DNA from: Alcanivoracaceae bacterium
GTDB taxonomy: Bacteria; Pseudomonadota; Gammaproteobacteria; Pseudomonadales; Alcanivoracaceae
Reading direction: 5' to 3'
Assembly: GCA_029210325.1 (NCBI GenBank)
Contig: JARGPU010000001.1
Span: 568,126 to 632,125 of the forward strand
Length of the DNA: 64,000 nt
Each line of letters begins with the position of its first letter. Position 1 is the stretch's first letter. The notes beneath the pieces are model-generated. The model was not told where the DNA came from. It saw only the letters and a list, made by a program, of their open reading frames with translations, and did not search any database. This document shows positions 19,391 to 25,924 of this stretch, one piece after another. The position numbers were made by a program, and so were the translations under genes.

Positions 19391-19447
19391 TTAGCGCCCC
19401 AAAAATGGGGCCCAGGTTCTGGCGCCCATGCTTTGAATGGCTAACGG
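19391..19447 (-). other. Degenerate attC-like palindrome after the Ntn-hydrolase gene
   Basis: The region between two cassette-like genes has paired outer TTAGC/GCTAA and inner GCGCC/GGCGC, and overlaps the stop codon of the upstream gene. However, the R boxes do not match the expected complement (TGTTAAC) of the cassette's 5' end. It may be a decayed attC at the array end. Confidence 0.3.
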
Positions 19448-20073
19448 CCATCAGTCTTCCTAAAAGCCGGCTCATCTTTAGTGGCAACCATAATTAATGG
19501 ATCTTTACCTATCACTGAATCAATCTCGTTGACCTTGCGATATATATCTCTTAGCCAAGATGCGCATATACCTAATGAACATGAACCTTCTACAGACAAT
19601 TTGAATGACTCAACGTCGTCAGCTAACTCTTTTTCTAGATATGGAGCTCCTGACCCTACGTAGTTCATTGTCATAGTATTTGACGCCCTATATAGACGAT
19701 TCTGTGTTTCTACGGGACTAAACAGATATTTATATGAGTAGAAACCTTTTAGGTCTTCATCAAAAAACGAGGCAATCCCTTCATTTTTATGGAACTGACT
19801 TAGATCTAGCAGGCTCTTCCGATCATATATAGACAAGTAGTGATCCATATGTCGTCGAATTCGTGCTATGTATGCATCGATATTTGTAGCGAATTCTAGC
19901 TCTGGCAAATATTGATGCTCTTGCGTAAGCCCGGCTATCGCTACGGCTAGCGATGCGGAACGATTCACCGCAATCTTATTAATCTCCGCTACAACTCCTT
20001 CTGGTCCAATTGCAGTTCTATCAGCTGCAAGAATGGTCATATTCTTATGCAATATATTTACGATTAAGGTCAC
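19441..20073 (-). CDS. Proteasome-like (Ntn-hydrolase fold) peptidase candidate
   Basis: The 210-aa protein starts at GTG 20073, so Thr follows the initiator Met and could be the N-terminal nucleophile after Met removal. Counting that Thr as 1, Asp is at 17 in ILAADRTA and Lys at 32 in EINKIAV, matching the Thr1/Asp17/Lys33 set of proteasome beta subunits and HslV. VAIAGLTQEHQ, the loop NYVGSGAPYLEKEL (compare GSG-G/A-PYA in HslV) and a final strand PLIMVATKD also follow proteasome topology. It is probably a self-processing threonine peptidase or amidase, but the substrate, oligomer and any ATPase partner are unknown. It is the fifth cassette of the array, starting 13 bp after attC. Confidence 0.7.
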   Translation of the reverse strand: MTLIVNILHKNMTILAADRTAIGPEGVVAEINKIAVNRSASLAVAIAGLTQEHQYLPELEFATNIDAYIARIRRHMDHYLSIYDRKSLLDLSQFHKNEGIASFFDEDLKGFYSYKYLFSPVETQNRLYRASNTMTMNYVGSGAPYLEKELADDVESFKLSVEGSCSLGICASWLRDIYRKVNEIDSVIGKDPLIMVATKDEPAFRKTDGR

Positions 20074-20085
20074 TATGGCTCTCGC

Positions 20086-20166
20086 TGTTAACGTCGCCTA
20101 CAAGTGCGTGCTTTTTGCGCGTCCCTACCCGCTTTTCAGGGGCGGGACTTGATACGTTTGTTATAA
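20086..20166 (-). other. attC site (81 bp) between lipoprotein and Ntn-hydrolase cassettes
   Basis: On the minus strand it runs from R'' TTATAAC (20166-20160), containing the lipoprotein stop codon, to R' GTTAACA (20092-20086). Inner arms include CAAGT/ACTTG and GTCCC/GGGAC pairs. The opening TTATAACAAACG resembles Vibrio-type repeats. Confidence 0.75.
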
Positions 20167-20739
20167 TTTCGGGCAATTAGTACTTAGTTCTTTCAAAAAC
20201 TCATCATTTGTCACTAATTTTTCGACGGAATTCCTAGATGCTTTAGCTAGCATTCTATTGACTTTATGGATTTCAAAAATACCACTCTCATGATGCCCCC
20301 TTATACGCTTAATAAACTTAATTTGACCCGAGCTCGATAGTATAAAGGTTAAGTCAACGGTTGTATCTCCATCCCACGAGTCCCAAGCAACCAAGTGAAT
20401 AGTCGCGCCTAGCTCACATGAGGTTTTTGATGTGGGTATTATTACTTCAGCAAGTGCACTTCTTACCTCTGCCTGAATAATTTTTCCGACAGGCTCTTCA
20501 AAAACAAAACCAAGTGAACTGCCATCTGATTTGCACAGTAAACATCCAAACTGGGAGATCGTATTCTGGCTAATTCTGACATTAGGCTCGTACTTGAAGT
20601 CAGACACAAAAATGCTTGGAATATTTTCCTTTGTTGCAATAGGAGCAAGTTTATTGGCTGTTGATAGATCATATGATTGTGGTTTAACAGCGCAGCCAGA
20701 CAACACCAACAATGCCATCGGCACAAATAACTTCTTCAC
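20161..20739 (-). CDS. Cassette-encoded lipoprotein of unknown function
   Basis: The 192-aa protein starts at GTG 20739. It has a clear lipoprotein signal (MKKLFVPMALLVLSGCA, Cys16), so it should be anchored in the outer or inner membrane facing the periplasm. The mature part has four more Cys, including CLLC near residue 66, and a beta-rich second half (ATIHLVAWDSWDGDTTVDLTFIL). I recognise no domain with certainty; it loosely recalls periplasmic lipoproteins of the YajG/GNA1162 sort. The stop codon lies inside the attC R'' box. Base composition is AT-rich like the other cassettes. Confidence 0.75.
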   Translation of the reverse strand: MKKLFVPMALLVLSGCAVKPQSYDLSTANKLAPIATKENIPSIFVSDFKYEPNVRISQNTISQFGCLLCKSDGSSLGFVFEEPVGKIIQAEVRSALAEVIIPTSKTSCELGATIHLVAWDSWDGDTTVDLTFILSSSGQIKFIKRIRGHHESGIFEIHKVNRMLAKASRNSVEKLVTNDEFLKELSTNCPKL

Positions 20740-20766
20740 TTATCAAATCTCCATATTATTGAGAAA

Positions 20767-20815
20767 ATATAACGCGCGTGCTTACGCGCCTATGGCGTGC
20801 ACTGCTCTGTTAACT
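20767..20815 (-). other. attC site (49 bp) between TIR and lipoprotein cassettes
   Basis: On the minus strand R'' is AGTTAAC (20815-20809) and R' is GTTATAT (20773-20767), with GTGC/GCAC arms between. The R'' box is the exact complement of the first seven bases of the TIR cassette. The stop codon of the TIR gene overlaps R''. It is shorter than most attC sites. Confidence 0.7.
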
Positions 20816-21574
20816 TTCCTCTTTGCCACTATCAATTTTCGCTTGCTTTTCGTTTATGTCATTAAAAAGAGCGGCCAAGTCAGATATCCTAGCTTTATCT
20901 TTCGTGTGGAATAGCGGATTTTTCTCGATATTCATCAATTCTTTTAGACGGTTCTCGTCTGGCGGAGTCCTAGTTGGCATCCTTCTTCTTACTTCAAGTG
21001 TTCTCACCCTCTTATCCATAGATCTCACTGTTTCCAGCACCTCTTGCAGCAGGCTTTGATCACTTCTTTGCTCAACTATTTCCTCCGTCACAGTCTCCGT
21101 AATAATCTGGTTGTATTCAGACTCAAACTGTGGCCAGTATGTTTCGAACACTCTATTCAGGACCTTGTCATCCAGAATTCTATCCTCGAGAAAAGAGTTT
21201 ATTGTGCTAACCAATGAATACATTTGTTCTTTGGTTGGCATGGTGTGATTAAACTGAGCCAATGGGTTAGATATATCTGAAGGGTATAGATCGACTAAAA
21301 AAGTGCACACCCTGGAGCTGGACAATCCCTTTGCCAAAGCCCCTGACTCGAATAATATCCAAGGCTTGTTCTTGTTCTCTTGGGTAAGGCATACGATACC
21401 AATCTTTGTGTCAGCAAGCTGATCCGCAATTTCTGAGAACCACAGGGCTCCGCGATCAATATCCTTGCTAGACATCCACGGCCGGGCTCCCTGCAGTACA
21501 CACTGGATCCACTCATCCAGCAAATCCGCCACTCTTCGGCTTCTTTCGCCGGACCAACTTATAAATACCTTCAT
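20810..21574 (-). CDS. TIR-domain protein with C-terminal coiled coil
   Basis: The protein is 254 aa from ATG 21574, chosen because GGGGAGGGAGT precedes it. Residues 1-130 look like a bacterial TIR domain: opening MKVFISWSGERSRRVADLL, DIDRGALWFSEIADQLADTKIGIVCLT, and KPWILFESGAL, whose Glu sits where TIR NADases carry their catalytic Glu. The C-terminal 100 residues are charged and helical, probably a coiled coil for self-association. Bacterial TIR proteins cleave NAD or make cyclic ADP-ribose signals in anti-phage defence (Thoeris, CBASS and Pycsar effectors). No known partner is adjacent: the neighbours are separate cassettes. A stand-alone NAD-depleting effector is the simplest reading. 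Confidence 0.8.
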   Translation of the reverse strand: MKVFISWSGERSRRVADLLDEWIQCVLQGARPWMSSKDIDRGALWFSEIADQLADTKIGIVCLTQENKNKPWILFESGALAKGLSSSRVCTFLVDLYPSDISNPLAQFNHTMPTKEQMYSLVSTINSFLEDRILDDKVLNRVFETYWPQFESEYNQIITETVTEEIVEQRSDQSLLQEVLETVRSMDKRVRTLEVRRRMPTRTPPDENRLKELMNIEKNPLFHTKDKARISDLAALFNDINEKQAKIDSGKEES

Positions 21575-21586
21575 ACTCCCTCCCCA

Positions 21587-21634
21587 AGTTAACGCCGCGC
21601 TCACCGGCGTGTCTGGCGCAGCGCCTTGTTAGAA
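21587..21634 (-). other. attC site (48 bp) between the 2-TM/GAF-like and TIR cassettes
   Basis: On the minus strand R'' is TTCTAAC (21634-21628) and R' is GTTAACT (21593-21587). Inner arms GCGCT/AGCGC and CCGG/CTGG can pair. R'' is the exact complement of the first seven bases of the same cassette at 22713-22707. Confidence 0.75.
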
Positions 21635-21774
21635 ACCACTACTTCCGTCTCTTCATCAGTGCTTTCTTTATCCTTAATGGCTTCCGCAATTTTCTTAACA
21701 GCAGTGGACCGATAATAATTCAACTCTCCCTGTTTCTTAAACTCACCCTTTTGGCTTATCAATATCTTTCTCAT
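21601..21774 (-). CDS. 57-aa protein translationally coupled to the 2-TM/GAF-like gene
   Basis: A small ORF starts at ATG 21774, overlapping the stop of the upstream gene in the ATGA manner, and ends inside the attC site. The product is about MRKILISQKGEFKKQGEL at the start, highly charged (Lys/Glu-rich) and probably helical. The coupling and the shared cassette argue that it is a real partner of the membrane protein. The last residues are encoded by attC sequence, which is common for cassette genes. The function is unknown. Confidence 0.55.
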   Translation of the reverse strand: MRKILISQKGEFKKQGELNYYRSTAVKKIAEAIKDKESTDEETEVVVSNKALRQTRR

Positions 21775-22703
21775 GCGGCAATGCCTCCATTTGTTCGATA
21801 TTGCTTTATTGAGTCAAGGTATAGCTCCAACTCCACACGATCTGCTATTTCATCGAGTATTTTCTCGCAAGCGCGACATTCTTCCTCGTCATAAGGAAGG
21901 CATAGATTCTGGCCAAACACAGCGACAGTGAATATATATACGTACTCTAGTTTTCCAACGGTAATTCTAACCGGCTTGCAGAATATGGACCCCACTCCAG
22001 TCTTCTCCGATCTTTCTGATGAAAAGAAAACCTCTTCCTTAATGCCCTTTCGTATATCAGGGATAAAGATGCTGTCTCCGCTTTCAAAGCAGTACGCAGC
22101 TGTTGATTTTCCGGACATCAGGACTTTTGCTTTTGTATGTTGCTTTTGGGCGTCACACTTCAGTTCATACCACCATTTATCCTGTTGCGGACAGCCTTGA
22201 ATTATTGTGATCCCAATATTCTTTGGATCGATTCCAAAACCGTTGACCAAGAACGTTTTCGTTCCATCAACGACATGCTCCAACTGGTCCTTGGGTTGCG
22301 TAATCGCTTTAAATGTGTCTCCGGTAGGCGTTAGATGCTTTGCCTTGTTGAAAAATCGATCCCGTTTCTTTTTTACTAGTGTATTAAAAAATAGAATCAT
22401 TGATTCCATTAGCTTGGAATATTGCTTCTCCACCTCACCCCGGGCGGCTTCAGATATGGCTTTAAAAAATAAAATCAATATGGTGAGCGTGGCCAATATC
22501 GTAAATATTAGCTCATGAACATCACGGTTGTTTTTAATCCAGCCCCACTCATCTCCCCAGATATCAAGCGTTCCGTAATAAAGACCAATCAACGGGGGAA
22601 CGAAAACACCCATTGCCGGATGCCCGATAAACTTCACGGCCCTGTTATTGACGAAGATCTGAAACAGTAGCTTCTTCAAATCCCATTCCTTAGTCTGGAT
22701 CAT
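21771..22703 (-). CDS. Two-TM membrane protein with a GAF-like sensor domain
   Basis: The protein is 310 aa from ATG 22703; the longer frame from 22721 would start inside attC and is rejected. Two transmembrane segments lie at about residues 22-45 and 62-82, then a helical stretch to about 130, then a region that resembles a GAF domain (AYCFESGDSIFIPDIRKGIKEEV, then GSIFCKPVRITVGKLEYVYIF). Five Cys occur in the C-terminal half, two in ECRACEK. By architecture it would sense a small molecule or redox state in the cytoplasm and act at the membrane, as several abortive-infection effectors do, but this is inference. It shares its cassette with the 57-aa gene. Confidence 0.65.
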   Translation of the reverse strand: MIQTKEWDLKKLLFQIFVNNRAVKFIGHPAMGVFVPPLIGLYYGTLDIWGDEWGWIKNNRDVHELIFTILATLTILILFFKAISEAARGEVEKQYSKLMESMILFFNTLVKKKRDRFFNKAKHLTPTGDTFKAITQPKDQLEHVVDGTKTFLVNGFGIDPKNIGITIIQGCPQQDKWWYELKCDAQKQHTKAKVLMSGKSTAAYCFESGDSIFIPDIRKGIKEEVFFSSERSEKTGVGSIFCKPVRITVGKLEYVYIFTVAVFGQNLCLPYDEEECRACEKILDEIADRVELELYLDSIKQYRTNGGIAA

Positions 22704-22706
22704 AAT

Positions 22707-22796
22707 TTCTAACGCCCACATAAAGGGCCGGCTGGAGCGCAGCGTAAGGAGGTCCAGCGGAACGGAGTGGAGCGAATTTTGATGTGCTTGTTATGT
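22707..22796 (-). other. attC site (90 bp) after the first cassette
   Basis: On the minus strand R'' is ACATAAC (22796-22790) and R' is GTTAGAA (22713-22707). The long inner part (CGCCCACATAA at one side, GATGTGCTTG at the other, with GGCCGGCTGGAGCGCAGCG inside) is like the attC sites of Pseudomonas- and Xanthomonas-type cassettes. R'' is the exact complement of GTTATGT at 23258-23252, the start of this cassette. Confidence 0.85.
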
Positions 22797-22797
22797 T

Positions 22798-23235
22798 TCA
22801 TTTTACACGCCGAACTTTGGCTGAAGTTCCGGCTACCTGCATGATGTGGCCGCCGCCAGGGTTGTAAATAAGAACCTCTGGGCGGTGAGAATATTTGTAC
22901 TTATATTTATAGTGTGACTGCTGCCACACTTGCCCATTAGTAAGCTCATAGGAGGTTTCTCCCTCCCAGCCTTTGAACTCTCCGTTAATTATACTTTTAA
23001 TTACGCCATCTATTTGACGGACGGGCACAATTTCATTTTGCCCATCTACTTGGATATAAAGTCTTCCGTTACCTCTTAGGATATTTGCTTGCGGACAATA
23101 AGCGTAGTGATACCAGTAATTATATTCATCCTGAACCCAACACGTTCCATCCATTAATTGGAATAAAACTTCATCATCAAAGCCTTCAAACTCTCCATCG
23201 ATTTGGGATGAGTGTATTACTTCATATCCTTGCAT
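22798..23235 (-). CDS. Cassette-encoded two-repeat protein of unknown function
   Basis: The 145-aa protein is made of two copies of an about 65-residue unit. Each reads roughly I-x-GEF-x-GF/W-x-x-E-x-x-x-x-L-x-x-G-x-x-W-x-Q, then an aromatic stretch (YNYWYHYAYCPQ; YKYKYKYSHRPE), then a Gly-rich turn and a strand ending V-x-x-V/I-x-V. Such small aromatic beta proteins are, from memory, frequent in integron cassettes with no known function. It has a strong ribosome site (AAGGAGAGATC). Its cassette is the one nearest the right edge, where attI and a promoter would be expected. Confidence 0.75.
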   Translation of the reverse strand: MQGYEVIHSSQIDGEFEGFDDEVLFQLMDGTCWVQDEYNYWYHYAYCPQANILRGNGRLYIQVDGQNEIVPVRQIDGVIKSIINGEFKGWEGETSYELTNGQVWQQSHYKYKYKYSHRPEVLIYNPGGGHIMQVAGTSAKVRRVK

Positions 23236-23567
23236 GATCTCTCCTTAGGAAACATAACAGTTATTAGACAGCATGCTGTGTTGCCAGAAAAAAGCAGCAT
23301 ACTGTCTAACTCGGCCCTGATCTGGTTGTTGGCTGACATCATTCAACAAAATCAACGCCCCGCATGTAAGCCATTTCCTGCACGACCGGAAAACATAGCA
23401 GGGGCTGCTATCTAATTATTCACACTGTACATACAGCCACTACAGTAACGAGTGCTGTGCTAAGGAGGGGAAGAAGAGATACGTCGTACTGATACAGCGT
23501 CCCGATTGGTCTTTCCCTCAACCTGTGCTCAACTCTGTCCCTGAACCTTTTCTTATCAGGAGCCGCC
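23236..23567. other. Right edge of the cassette array; no gene seen
   Basis: These 332 bp hold the crossover-like GTTATGT (minus strand, 23258-23252), a 15-bp inverted repeat at 23264-23309 and about 250 bp in which I see no gene. No integrase start or fragment was found where one would be expected. Confidence 0.5.
23264..23309. repeat. Inverted repeat at the array edge
   Basis: TTAGACAGCATGCTG (23264-23278) and CAGCATACTGTCTAA (23295-23309) pair at 14 of 15 positions around a 16-nt loop. The outer bases read GTTA...TAAC, the opposite polarity of attC, so it is not a standard cassette site. It lies right at the outer end of the array. Confidence 0.7.
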
Positions 23568-24005
23568 ATGACCCCGCTTATCGAAACGCCAGCCCCAATC
23601 CTGCTTCCCGTGATGGCCCTAGTGGGCTGGTCGCTGGTGATGTGGCTGTGGATGTACGTTACCCGGCTGCCGGCCATGAGAAAAGCGAAAATGAAACCGG
23701 ATCCGAATGCGCCCCGTGGTGAGCAGATGAGTCAGTTGCCGGCCTCGGTGCGCTGGAAGGCGGATAACTACAATCATTTGATGGAGCAGCCCACTATTTT
23801 TTATGCGGCAGCACTGGCGTTGGCGGTGATGGGGCAGGGCGATGGAATCAATTTGATATTAGCGTGGTCCTATGTGGGGCTGCGTGTGGTACATAGTTTG
23901 TTGCAGTCACTGGTGAATATTATTGAGCTGCGCTTTGCCCTGTTTGCGCTATCGACCTTGCCGTTGATCGCCATGGCATGGAATGGCTTGGCCGCAATGC
24001 TGTAA
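23568..24005 (+). CDS. MAPEG family membrane protein
   Basis: The 145-aa protein has four hydrophobic helices and the MAPEG signature NYNHLMEQPTIFYAAALALAVMGQ, followed by AWSYVGLRVVHSLLQSLVNIIELRF. The family includes glutathione S-transferases and eicosanoid enzymes; bacterial members probably conjugate glutathione to lipophilic compounds in the membrane. It has ribosome site CAGGAGCC and lies 10 bp before the nitronate monooxygenase start, so the two form an operon. Confidence 0.85.
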   Translation: MTPLIETPAPILLPVMALVGWSLVMWLWMYVTRLPAMRKAKMKPDPNAPRGEQMSQLPASVRWKADNYNHLMEQPTIFYAAALALAVMGQGDGINLILAWSYVGLRVVHSLLQSLVNIIELRFALFALSTLPLIAMAWNGLAAML

Positions 24006-24015
24006 GGAGCTGACT

Positions 24016-25080
24016 GTGAAAACCCGTATCACTGCCCGCGAACTGTTCGCCATCGACTTGCCTATCCTGCAGTCGCCCATGGCCGGCGCCCAGGACGCGG
24101 CGTTAACGCTGGCAGTGTCCGAGGCGGGCGGGCTGGGCGGTTTGCCCTGTGCCATGTTGTCGGCGGAGGTATTGCAGAAGCAGTTGGCCTGGCTAACGGC
24201 GCGCACTAGCAAACCCTACAACCTGAATTTCTTCTGCCACACGCCGCCCACGGTGAACGAGCAGAAGGAGGTGGCTTGGCGGGCGTCACTGGCGGCCTAT
24301 TTCCGTGAGTTCAATATTGATCCGCTGCAGATTCCGCCGGGGCCGCAGCGCCAGCCGTTCAACCACGAGGTGGCGGATCTGGTGGAGCCGTTCCAGCCGC
24401 CGGTGGTGAGTTTTCATTTCGGTTTGCCGGAGGCGGATCTGCTTGACCGGGTTAACGGTTGGGGGGCGCTGGTCATGGCGTCGGCGACCACGGTGGAGGA
24501 GGCCTGTTGGCTGGAGGCCAATGGTGCCGATGTGATCATCGCTCAGGGAGTGGAAGCGGGCGGTCATCGGGGCATGTTTCTGGATACGGATATCAACACC
24601 CAGGTGGGTACGTTCGCCTTGCTGCCGCAGATTGTGCGCGCGGTGCAGTTGCCGGTAGTGGCTGCCGGTGGCATTGCTGATGGAGCGGGCATTGCGGCGG
24701 CGTTGCAGTTGGGCGCGGTGGCGGCGCAACTGGGTACTGCATTCCTGTTGTGCAATGAGTCGCGTATTTCTTCGCTGCATCAGGATGCGTTGCAGCAACC
24801 TACCGCGCAGATCACCGCGCTGACCAATCTGTTCAGTGGCCGTCCCGCTCGGGGCATCGTTAACCGGCTGATGCGCGAGCAGGGGCCTATGAGTCGGCGG
24901 GTGCCACAGTTTCCTCTGGCGGGCACGGCGATTACGGCGCTGCGTAAGGCGGCGGAGCAGCAGGGCAGCAGCGATTTCTCGCCACTGTGGGCGGGGCAGA
25001 ATGTCACTGGTTGCAAGAAGGTGGCTGCTGCGGAGCTGCTGCGAGAGTTGGCGCAGCAGCTATCCGGGCAGCAGCAATAA
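24016..25080 (+). CDS. Nitronate monooxygenase family flavoprotein
   Basis: The protein is 354 aa from GTG 24016, which has AAGGAG at the right distance; the longer frame from 23983 overlaps the MAPEG gene. It is an FMN TIM barrel with the family motifs LPILQSPMAG, AQGVEAGGHRG, PVVAAGGIADGAGIAAALQLGAVAAQLGTAFL. Members oxidise alkyl nitronates, protecting against propionate-3-nitronate, or are enoyl reductases. It is in a probable operon with the MAPEG protein, which suggests a detoxification role. Confidence 0.85.
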   Translation: MKTRITARELFAIDLPILQSPMAGAQDAALTLAVSEAGGLGGLPCAMLSAEVLQKQLAWLTARTSKPYNLNFFCHTPPTVNEQKEVAWRASLAAYFREFNIDPLQIPPGPQRQPFNHEVADLVEPFQPPVVSFHFGLPEADLLDRVNGWGALVMASATTVEEACWLEANGADVIIAQGVEAGGHRGMFLDTDINTQVGTFALLPQIVRAVQLPVVAAGGIADGAGIAAALQLGAVAAQLGTAFLLCNESRISSLHQDALQQPTAQITALTNLFSGRPARGIVNRLMREQGPMSRRVPQFPLAGTAITALRKAAEQQGSSDFSPLWAGQNVTGCKKVAAAELLRELAQQLSGQQQ

Positions 25081-25094
25081 AGCCACGGCGTCAG

Positions 25095-25850
25095 TTAACG
25101 GGCCACCATGCCGCCGTCCACCGCCAATGCCTGACCGGTAATAAAGCCGGCCTGTGGCGAGGTGATCCAGACGATGGTGTCGGCGACTTCTTTCACTGTG
25201 CCCATGCGGTTCATCGGGTGCAGTGCATCAAATGCCTTTTCGGTTTCCGGGTCCTGATGGGTAATGCGGTCAATCATTTCCGTTTTGATGGCGCCGGGGC
25301 AGATGGCATTTATCCGGACACCACTGGTGGCATATTCCAGCGCGGCGGTTTTAGTCAGCTGAACCACGCCGCCCTTCGAGGCGCAGTAAGCGGGCAGGCC
25401 GGCAAAGCCGATCAGCCCGGCCACGGATGCCAGATTGACGATGGCGCCGCTGCCCTGCTTCTGCATGATCTTCAATTGTTCCTGCATGCATACGAACAGG
25501 CCGCGCAGGTTAATGCCGATGACCCGGTCAAAATTTTCCAGCGATGATTCGGCGGTGGGCGCCTGCTCGCCTTCGATGCCTGCGTTATTACAGGCCACAT
25601 CCAGGCGTCCAAACAGCTCCATGATTTCCTCATGCATGGCGCGGATCTGCTGCGGGTCGCTGACATCACAGGCAATAAAGATCGCATCACCGCCAGTGCC
25701 GCGCAGTTCAGCGGCAGCAGCTTCGCCACGCTTGGTATCACGGTCTGATACCACCACCCGACACCCGGCCTTGCTATAGGCGGCCGCGGCGGCATAGCCA
25801 ATGCCAGTGGCGGCTCCGGTGACCAGTGCAACGGTGTCCTTGGTAAACAT
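25095..25850 (-). CDS. SDR family oxidoreductase (classical, FabG-like)
   Basis: The protein is 251 aa from ATG 25850, behind AAGGAGATCGCC; the frame continues open upstream but without a better start. It has TGAATGIG, CNNAGIEGE, NLASVAG and YCASKGG, and ends with GQALAVDGGMVAR, all typical of classical NAD(P)-dependent dehydrogenases. Substrate unknown. It is convergent with the nitronate monooxygenase gene and divergent from greB. Confidence 0.88.
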   Translation of the reverse strand: MFTKDTVALVTGAATGIGYAAAAAYSKAGCRVVVSDRDTKRGEAAAAELRGTGGDAIFIACDVSDPQQIRAMHEEIMELFGRLDVACNNAGIEGEQAPTAESSLENFDRVIGINLRGLFVCMQEQLKIMQKQGSGAIVNLASVAGLIGFAGLPAYCASKGGVVQLTKTAALEYATSGVRINAICPGAIKTEMIDRITHQDPETEKAFDALHPMNRMGTVKEVADTIVWITSPQAGFITGQALAVDGGMVAR

Positions 25851-25924
25851 GGCGATCTCCTTGCGTCGTGTTTCGGGATAGCCATACTGGCAGCATTGTT
25901 CAAACCATGAGTTGATCTGGCGCA

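Larger units (their letters stand above)
19391..23258 (-). mobile_element. Integron gene-cassette array without integrase (CALIN-type)
   Basis: At least five cassettes lie head to tail on the minus strand, each carrying one or two genes whose stop codons are inside or next to an attC-like site. The DNA is clearly AT-richer than both flanks. For cassettes 1-3 the first seven bases after the crossover point are exactly complementary to the cassette's own R'' box (GTTATGT/ACATAAC, GTTAGAA/TTCTAAC, GTTAACT/AGTTAAC), and cassette 4 matches 6 of 7. This is what excision as a circle predicts. No intI-like gene is present between the array and the MAPEG gene or elsewhere in the window. The left boundary is uncertain. 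Confidence 0.85.

Noticed and set aside
23264-23309. Inverted repeat as a fifth attC site
   Set aside because: Its outer bases have GTTA...TAAC polarity, opposite to attC, and no 7-mer complement exists in an adjacent cassette.
23212-23415. Plus-strand 67-codon ORF at the array edge
   Set aside because: It overlaps the inverted repeat, has no ribosome site and no recognisable feature.
23425-23436. CTGTACATACAG as a LexA (SOS) box near the cassette array
   Set aside because: SOS boxes need CTG and CAG ten bases apart; here only six separate them, and there is no integrase gene to control.
19048-23567. Integron integrase gene
   Set aside because: No frame on either strand of this region shows tyrosine-recombinase residues; all sizeable ORFs are accounted for by the cassette genes or their shadows.
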